Source: Tubiluchus corallicola (taxonomy: Eukaryota > Priapulida > Priapulimorpha > Priapulimorphida > Tubiluchidae). From it: a stretch of 22,681 nt of DNA. The translations under genes and the position numbers were made by a program. The notes under the pieces are model-generated. The model ran no database searches and was not told where the DNA came from. It saw only the letters and a program-made list of their open reading frames with translations. Where the stretch lies: NCBI GenBank assembly GCA_030141605.1, contig JAQGDQ010001877.1, forward strand, positions 1 through 22,681. The letters run 5' to 3'. Within the stretch, counting starts at the first letter, position 1, and each line of letters begins with the position of its first letter. Shown piece by piece: positions 17,615 through 22,681 of the stretch.

Positions 17615-17712
17615 ATAATTTATGTAGCCTACATATATAGGGTTCCACTTGTATAGTAAACACATAATTTATGTAGCCTACATATATAGGGTTCCACATG
17701 TATAGTAAACAC
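17615..17712. repeat. 49-bp tandem duplication
   Basis: Two copies starting ATAATTTATGTAGCCTACAT, nearly identical (CACTTG versus CACATG). Confidence 0.95.
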
Positions 17713-18332
17713 ATTCTACATGCAGCAGCAGCATTGCAACTGAAAATTTTCTTTTATCGCAACAATTACAACTTAACACAGCATGCAAACTCAAACAGCA
17801 TTATAATAAGTGAGTGTACCCCCACTGCATGCAATAAAATAATAAATTAATAATTATGATGTTGAAAGTAAGAACAGTAATTGTAAAATCACAACCAAAC
17901 GACTGCAAAGCTGCAGAAACTGATACCAGACATATGTACGGCAAACAGAATATTAGTCTGTGAATCACAGTAAACAAAACACAAACAGTATAAATTGAGA
18001 AAAATACAGGCACAGCACATAAAATTTCAATATTTACAATAACCGGTTAATACTTTAGATACAAACTGAATCTGAATAGATAATTACTAAACTTCTAGGC
18101 ACCATAACTATTATAGAAAAAGTCTGACTATGTACCAAATACAAGTTATGTGTCACTATTGCTTGGACACCATCCATGATTTAAACACAAACAAAGTCTG
18201 CTAACTTAAACTATTATAAGAAGTAGTGTTTATGTACAAAATTTGTGGGCAAGAATACTACTTCTTCTGTTGCTAACTTACGCGTATTCAAACTCTTTGA
18301 TATTTCACAAAACCTTGCGTGTGAGAAACTTG
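17713..18332. other. AT-rich sequence, no feature
   Basis: No coding match. A 70-codon minus frame rich in hydrophobic residues (17801-18013) is not recognisable and lacks support. Confidence 0.4.
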
Positions 18333-18417
18333 CCATATTGGATAACTAGAATGTACACTGCTGAATGATTAAACTGGACAAGGTGACATAAATGTTGCTG
18401 TTAAAGTCAAACTAAAC

Positions 18418-18695
18418 CAGGGGTGTGCAAATTATCTGACTAGCGGGGCCACATTAAACATTCCCGCAATTCCTGTGGCAAATTTACATTAAAAACCAAA
18501 TATTTCATCATGTCCGACAGCGACATTAAGTGACAACGGTCTTGTAAGGGTTAATGCCATCCGATCTAGAGGAAAAAACTACCCACACTATTTTTGCGAT
18601 ATTGGTGCAGACTTCAGCTGGATTGCATGGGCTGCACTTTCATTACGTTGACAAACCTCTTCGCGGGCCACACAAGATCTTTCGGCACACCCCTG
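18418..18695. mobile_element. hAT-type MITE, short sibling with one 36-bp unit
   Basis: Ends CAGGGGTGTGCAAATTATCT and GGCACACCCCTG; target duplication AACTAAAC (18410-18417) / AACTAAAA (18696-18703). It shares its left half and the CGGTCTTGTAAGGGTTAATG block with the element at 8853-9967 but has only one 36-base unit. The paralogous site in the second duplication copy (about 19238) lacks the insert, giving a direct empty-site control. Confidence 0.92.
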
Positions 18696-18772
18696 AACTA
18701 AAACATGACTATAATATAAGCTTTTCACAAGTTTAACTCCTACTGTCATTATGAATATTCAATTTATTTTAT

Positions 18773-18905
18773 TATAAACTTACTGTAAAACTTGTTTCTT
18801 AAGATTTTTTACCTCTTCATTGTTACCAGTATTAAATTTGAAGAACCGCCATTTTCCTTGTGCGAGACAAATGACGTTATGAGTATGGTCACGAGGAAAC
18901 CATAG
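18773..18905. repeat. Inverted-repeat arm X
   Basis: Reverse complement of 19270-19402 with small differences. The pair forms a long inverted repeat of about 130 bases with a 360-base spacer. It overlaps the candidate first exon. Confidence 0.9.
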
Positions 18906-18990
18906 ATCGGTAATAGAACATCGATAACCAAAGACGCTTTCTGTACCTCGCTCGCTCACTTGTGCCAAAGATGCGAAAATGGCTTTCAAA
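18813..18990 (-). other. Candidate non-coding first exon/promoter of the ZNF143-like gene
   Basis: On the minus strand this stretch has a TGACGT half-CRE (18872-18877), a YY1-like AAAATGGCGG (18846-18855) and a donor-like GAAGAG|GTAAAA whose last exon base would be 18813. It is downstream of the RNF170-like stop and upstream of the ZNF143-like start exon, which itself seems to have a 5' UTR acceptor. An open frame of 69 codons crosses it, but I recognise no protein. A damaged inverted copy of its 3' part lies at 19270-19402, where the donor GT reads AT. The assignment is inference from position and motifs; transcript data would be needed to confirm it. Confidence 0.3.
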
Positions 18991-19152
18991 ATATGTCAGA
19001 AAAAGGCAAGTTATTTAATTTTCAAGTTTCTTTTGTTTAATAATAACTATGAATTCTTTGTGTAATCACAATATAATACATTAAAAAACTTCAATATCTT
19101 TGAATTTTTTGAGAAATTTATTTTTATAAACCATTTTTCTCATAGTTTTTCT

Positions 19153-19481
19153 CATATTGGATAACTAGAATGCACGCTGCAGAATGATTAAACTGGACAA
19201 GGTGATATGAATCTTGCTGTTAAAGTCAAACTAAACCATCACTATAATATAAACTCCTACTGTCATTATCTATGGTTTCCTCGTGACCATACTCATACCT
19301 CATTAGTCTCACACAACGAAAATGGCAGTTCTTCAAATTTAATACTGGTGACAATGAAGAGATAAAAATCTCAAGAAACAAGTTTTAAAGTAAGTTTATT
19401 AAAAACTTCAATATCTGTTGGAGTTCTATAGGCCTTTGAATTTTTTGATAAATTTATTTTTATAAATCATTTTTCTCATTT
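19153..19481. repeat. Tandem segmental duplication, copy 2 (A'-inverted X'-Y')
   Basis: A' is direct with respect to copy 1 up to TACTGTCATTAT, then X' (19270-19402) is inverted, then Y' is again direct with a short insertion (TTGGAGTTCTATAGGCC). In X' the donor-like GAAGAG|GT of copy 1 reads GAAGAGAT. Confidence 0.85.
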
Positions 19482-20212
19482 TGTACCCAATGGCAGTGTT
19501 TGGGTAACTGGTCAATAAAACACGTTTGCACGGCACTTAAACCACGTACTAGTGCTCAACTCTGACAGTTCAACATCATCGAGTGAATGACCACACATTA
19601 CTACTTCTACGATAGCAAAACCTAGCCACTGGGGGGGGGAAGCCAGCCCAACTCAGTGCCGGTCAGAAGCCCGGATAAATAGGGAGGGTTAGGGTCAGGA
19701 AGGGCATCCGCCTGTAAAAACTGCGCCAAAACCTTCTATGAATGAGTCGGTGAGTGCAAAGAAGTGGTCAGACCCGCTCTAATCTATGGACTGGAAGCAG
19801 CTTCTCTAAAGAAGACAGAAGAGAAGAAAATGGGCATGGTGGAGATGAGGATGTTGAGATGGATGGTGGGAATAACAAGAAGAGATAAAATTAGAAATAA
19901 TAATATCAGAGGAACAGTAAAAGTAGTGGAAGCGTCGCAAGATTGCGATGGTATGGACACCTGAAAAGAAGAGTCGGTGAAGATCATGTGGGAAGGGAAG
20001 ACAACAGGAATGCGTGGCGAAGACTTATTCACAACGGCGACCCCGAATAGGGAAAAGCTGGGAAGAAGAAGACTACTTCTACGGTAGGAATAAAAACTGA
20101 TTATATGGATGATGTCTGTTTACAAGAATAAGACTTCTGACACACAACATGCTTAATAGGTACTGGTAAGACTGGGCATAATAACATAGGAACATCGTGG
20201 TTCTACTTCGTA
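19453..20212 (-). other. Probable RNF170-like 3' UTR region
   Basis: After the stop no AATAAA appears on the minus strand until 19458-19453, so the 3' UTR may run about 750 bases and would include an RTE-like retroposon in antisense. A second AATAAA lies at 19400-19395. The end point is a guess from the hexamer alone. Confidence 0.25.
19619..20071 (+). mobile_element. Internally deleted RTE-like retroposon, copy 2
   Basis: Flanked by ACTACTTCTACGATAGCAA (19600-19618) and ACTACTTCTACGGTAGGAA (20072-20090), an imperfect 19-base target duplication. It has the same 5' block and LINE C-terminal remnant as 516-1109, with a 5' part reading RPALIYGLEAASLKKTEEKK that copy 1 has partly lost. It lacks the roughly 110-base segment encoding the GRPxxRW motif. 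Ends with a GAAGAAGA tail. Confidence 0.82.
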
Positions 20213-20304
20213 TCACAATGCACCACGATCGGCCAAAAAGCGCCTGTATATTATGGAGACGTAAACGGCTAGCAACAGCAGCACAAATATGTCGTCGAGG
20301 AAAC
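20213..20304 (-). CDS. RNF170: RNF170-like terminal coding exon with stop
   Basis: Acceptor TTCTTTTTACAG|GTTTCC. With the G left from the previous exon it reads [21 protein letters not shown], then RFLADRGAL and TGA (20215-20213). FLDD followed by a hydrophobic helix and a short basic tail is the expected end of RNF170. The exon is only 92 bases and was found by searching the minus strand for the FLDD motif expected after FGILG. Confidence 0.9.
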
Positions 20305-20748
20305 CTGTAAAAAGAACGAAGTTGAAATTAGCAAGTAACTATGTCACACAACAACTTCTAGTGTTAAAACTAAACTCTCTGTTCGACTGCGCAATAAATT
20401 ATGTTCATGTTTTAGTGGCAGCAAATTTCTGACACATTAGAGCTTTAGATTCGAAGAGAACTAGAATAATGAAAGAAACTAGACGGTTTAGTCTAGTGGT
20501 AACGCGTTTGCTTTCCGTCTGGAAGGTCGTGAGTTCGAACCAGTGGCCGGGTCATACCAAAGACTTTAAAAATGGTACATGCTGTTGCCCTGCCTCACGC
20601 GTGGTATTTAGGGTAAAAGTGGGGTAATAACAGTTTCTGTTATGTAATTGTAGGTTGTTATTTATAGTCGGCGATAATAGCTCTTTGAGCTTATGTTAAT
20701 TGTTGACCCAAAAGCCAACTTTAAATAAAGATTATTATTATTATTATT

Positions 20749-20829
<81 letters not shown>

Positions 20830-21507
20830 GTCGTCATCATCATCATCATCATTATTAAACTTATTAGTAAAGAAATTGCAAATAATAATGTTCTACAAAT
20901 GGTTGCCTTTCTGTAGCTTGACTGCCAGGGAAAGCTAACTTATAGTTCTAGGTGACACAATACATTCAAAACACATGAAAAACCCATCTTATGCTGCTGA
21001 TTCACTATTGGTTACAAATAACAAACATTAAATTGGTTCTAATGCACCCGTAAAGGCTTCAAATGCAAAACGTTCTTCAGAAGTCCTGATACAAGCATCA
21101 TACAACAAAATATATTTTTTCAACACAAAATGCCTAAGTTAATGCTTGCTTATTTATCATAAATATTGTGTTGTCCATTCTGACAACTTTTTCTAGAGAC
21201 AAATCGAAATTCTAACATTAGTTAGGATTTTTCGTATAAACCATCATTAAAACAAAAAAAAACTAAAATTTCTGATAAAATTTATACAGTTTTGAGACAC
21301 ATAGTAAATGAATAAACAGAAATACTTACCTAAGATACCAAAAACAGCCTCTGGAAGGATATCTAATGGTGAAAGAAGGTATAACAATGCAGCCAGGAAA
21401 CACAGTATTAATCTCAGTCGGAACATCGCCATTAAACCTCCAACAGAGAAAAATTCATTCACGGCATGACGTAGTAACGTTGGCAAATCATTTAGGTAGT
21501 CCCACAC
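20213..21507 (-). CDS. RNF170: RNF170-like ER membrane E3 ubiquitin ligase, C-terminal exons (5' part off window)
   Basis: Two exons (21507-21330 and 20304-20213) join in phase 1 to give the C-terminal 89 residues of an RNF170-type protein. RNF170 is a RING E3 of the endoplasmic reticulum membrane that, with erlins, targets activated IP3 receptors for degradation. Visible here is the DUF1232-like C-terminal module: [20 protein letters not shown], a hydrophobic helix, the hallmark [19 protein letters not shown], a second hydrophobic helix and a basic tail. The RING domain and first membrane segment must lie right of the window. The gene is upstream of, and in the same orientation as, the ZNF143-like gene. 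Confidence 0.93.
20482..20750 (+). mobile_element. tRNA-derived SINE
   Basis: An A box TAGTCTAGTGG (20489-20499) and a B box GAGTTCGAACC (20531-20541) form a Pol III promoter of tRNA type. A conserved-looking central part GGGTCATACCAAAGACTTTA follows, and the tail runs into AATAAAG(ATT)n. The architecture is that of an animal SINE with tRNA head and ATT tail; the centre resembles a widespread metazoan SINE core, but I cannot name the family. It sits in the last RNF170-like intron, antisense to the gene. Confidence 0.8.
20731..20859. repeat. ATT/ATC microsatellite
   Basis: The SINE tail (ATT)n changes to (ATC)n of about 30 units, interrupted once by CGTCGTC, and ends in ATTATT. It probably grew from the SINE tail. 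Confidence 0.95.
20860..21320. other. Intron sequence, no feature
   Basis: AT-rich intron of the RNF170-like gene between the microsatellite and the exon donor; nothing recognised. Confidence 0.5.
21330..21507 (-). CDS. RNF170: RNF170-like penultimate coding exon
   Basis: Acceptor TTTCTGCTCAG|GTGTGG and donor CTTAG|GTAAGT, phase 0 to phase 1. It encodes [35 protein letters not shown], a hydrophobic helix [10 protein letters not shown] and [14 protein letters not shown]. The [14 protein letters not shown] and SPLDxxPEAxFGILG blocks are the conserved core of the RNF170 C-terminus. A 45-bp minisatellite begins about 30 bases upstream of the acceptor. Confidence 0.94.
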
Positions 21508-21539
21508 CTGAGCAGAAAAAATAATGCGTAATCGTTACA

Positions 21540-22681
21540 ATAATTGTACATAACACACAACACTTATACTGGTAATCATTACAATAATTGTACATAAGCA
21601 CACAATAATTGTACATAACACACAACACTTATACTGGTAATCATTACAATAATTGTACATAAACGCACAACACTTATACTGGTAATCATTACAATAATTG
21701 TACATAAACGCACAACACTTATACTGGTAATCATTACAATAATTGTACATAAACACACAACACTTATACTGGTAATCATTACAATAATTGTACATAAACA
21801 CACAACACTTATACTGGTAATCGATACAATAATTGTACATAAACACACAACACTTATACTGGTAATCGTTACAATAATTGTACATAAACGCACAACACTT
21901 ATACTGGTAATCATTACAATAATTGTACATAAACACACAACACTTATACTGGTAATCGTTACAATAATTGTACATAAACACACAACACTTATACTGGTAA
22001 TCGTTACAATAATTGTACATAAACGCACAACACTTATACTGGTAATCGTTACAATAATTGTACATAAACGCACAACACTTATACTGGTAATCGTTACAAT
22101 AATTGTACATAAACGCACAACACTTATACTGGTAATCGTTACAATAATTGTACATAAACACACAACACTTATACTGGTAATCATTACAATAATTGTACAT
22201 AAACACACAACACTTATACTGGTAATCGTTACAATAATTGTACATAACACACAACACTTATACTGGTAATCATTACAATAATTGTACATAAACACACAAC
22301 ACTCATACTGGTAATCATTACAATAATTGTACATAAACACACAACACTTATACTGGTAATCATTACAATAATTGTACATAAACGCACAACACTTATACTG
22401 GTAATCATTACAATAATTGTACATAAACACACAACACTTATACTGGTAATCATTACAATAATTGTACATAAACACACAACACTTATACTGGTAATCATTA
22501 CAATAATTGTACATAAACACACAACACTTATACTGGTAATCAATACAATAATTGTACATAAACACACAACACTTATACTGGTAATCGTTACAATAATTGT
22601 ACATAAACACACAACACTTATACTGGTAATCATTACAATAATTGTACATAAACACACAACACTTATACTGGTAATCGATAC
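21540..22681. repeat. 45-bp minisatellite in the RNF170-like intron, continuing off window
   Basis: About 25 copies of a 45-base unit, plus strand AATCATTACAATAATTGTAC then ATAAACACACAACACTTATA and CTGGT. Variants include ATT/GTT/GAT/AAT in one position and CACAC/CGCAC in another. A 35-base partial unit occurs near 21594. The multiple-of-3 length creates minus-strand open frames of 240 and 358 codons reading YNYCNDYQYKCC repeats; these are not proteins. The array starts about 30 bases upstream of the exon acceptor. Confidence 0.97.

Larger units (their letters stand above)
18333..19152. repeat. Tandem segmental duplication, copy 1 (A-X-Y, with hAT insertion)
   Basis: Segment A starts CATATTGGATAACTAGAATG, segment X is 18773-18905 and segment Y is 19079-19152. 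All three recur in copy 2 (19153-19481), but X is inverted there. Copy 1 also holds the 278-base hAT MITE and about 170 bases (18906-19078) missing from copy 2. Confidence 0.85.

Noticed and set aside
17801-18013. Minus-strand 70-codon hydrophobic frame as a membrane protein
   Set aside because: AT-rich reading bias gives many hydrophobic codons; no homology, splice or start support.
20482-20560. A functional tRNA gene
   Set aside because: A and B boxes are present, but the acceptor stem and anticodon arm do not fold cleanly and the sequence continues into a SINE body and ATT tail.
21535-22657. Minus-strand open frames of 358, 240 and 142 codons rich in Tyr, Cys and Asn
   Set aside because: The 45-base unit is a multiple of 3 and free of stops in two frames. 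The frames overlap each other and lie in an intron of the RNF170-like gene.

Overview
This is a window of animal nuclear DNA, AT-rich, with GT-AG introns, transposon remnants and many minisatellites. It is most likely from an invertebrate. The protein-family matches, a tRNA-derived SINE and RTE-like, hAT, pogo and piggyBac elements point to a metazoan, but the phylum cannot be fixed from sequence alone. All secure genes are on the minus strand. The long open frames on either strand are mostly by-products of tandem repeats.

Right part, minus strand: the last two coding exons of an RNF170-type E3 ubiquitin ligase (21330-21507 and 20213-20304) carry the C-terminal DUF1232-like two-helix membrane module and the stop codon. 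The rest of the gene lies beyond the right edge, across a 45-bp minisatellite (21540 to the edge). The 1-kb intron holds a tRNA-derived SINE and a long ATT/ATC microsatellite.

Left half, minus strand: a ZNF143/ZNF76 (Staf) zinc-finger transcription factor has seven coding exons in the window: 11522-11638 (start), 10077-10275, 8531-8728, 7419-7516, 6082-6225, 3892-4093 and 1314-1493. All splice phases agree. They encode about 379 residues: an N-terminal region with four acidic DG-(S/A)-x-AY repeats, then zinc fingers 1-5. Fingers 6-7 and the C-terminus lie beyond the left edge. A possible 5' UTR exon/promoter sits at about 18813-18990, which would put the two genes head-to-tail.

The most unusual feature is how the ZNF143-like introns are built. 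Tandem arrays have grown from the exon-intron junctions themselves: a 23-bp array repeats the donor site of the finger 2-3 exon (about 29 copies), a 69-bp array repeats that exon's acceptor with the first 43 coding bases, and a 41-bp array repeats the acceptor of the finger 4-5 exon (about 20 copies in two blocks). Two further arrays (28 bp and 40 bp) carry CAGGT cores on the opposite strand.

The rest of the window is a mosaic: two internally deleted RTE-like retroposons with target-site duplications, three confident hAT-type non-autonomous elements plus a larger probable one enclosing a decayed LINE reverse-transcriptase fragment, three piggyBac-like MITEs, pogo-like ends, and a tandem duplication near the putative promoter in which one internal segment is inverted.
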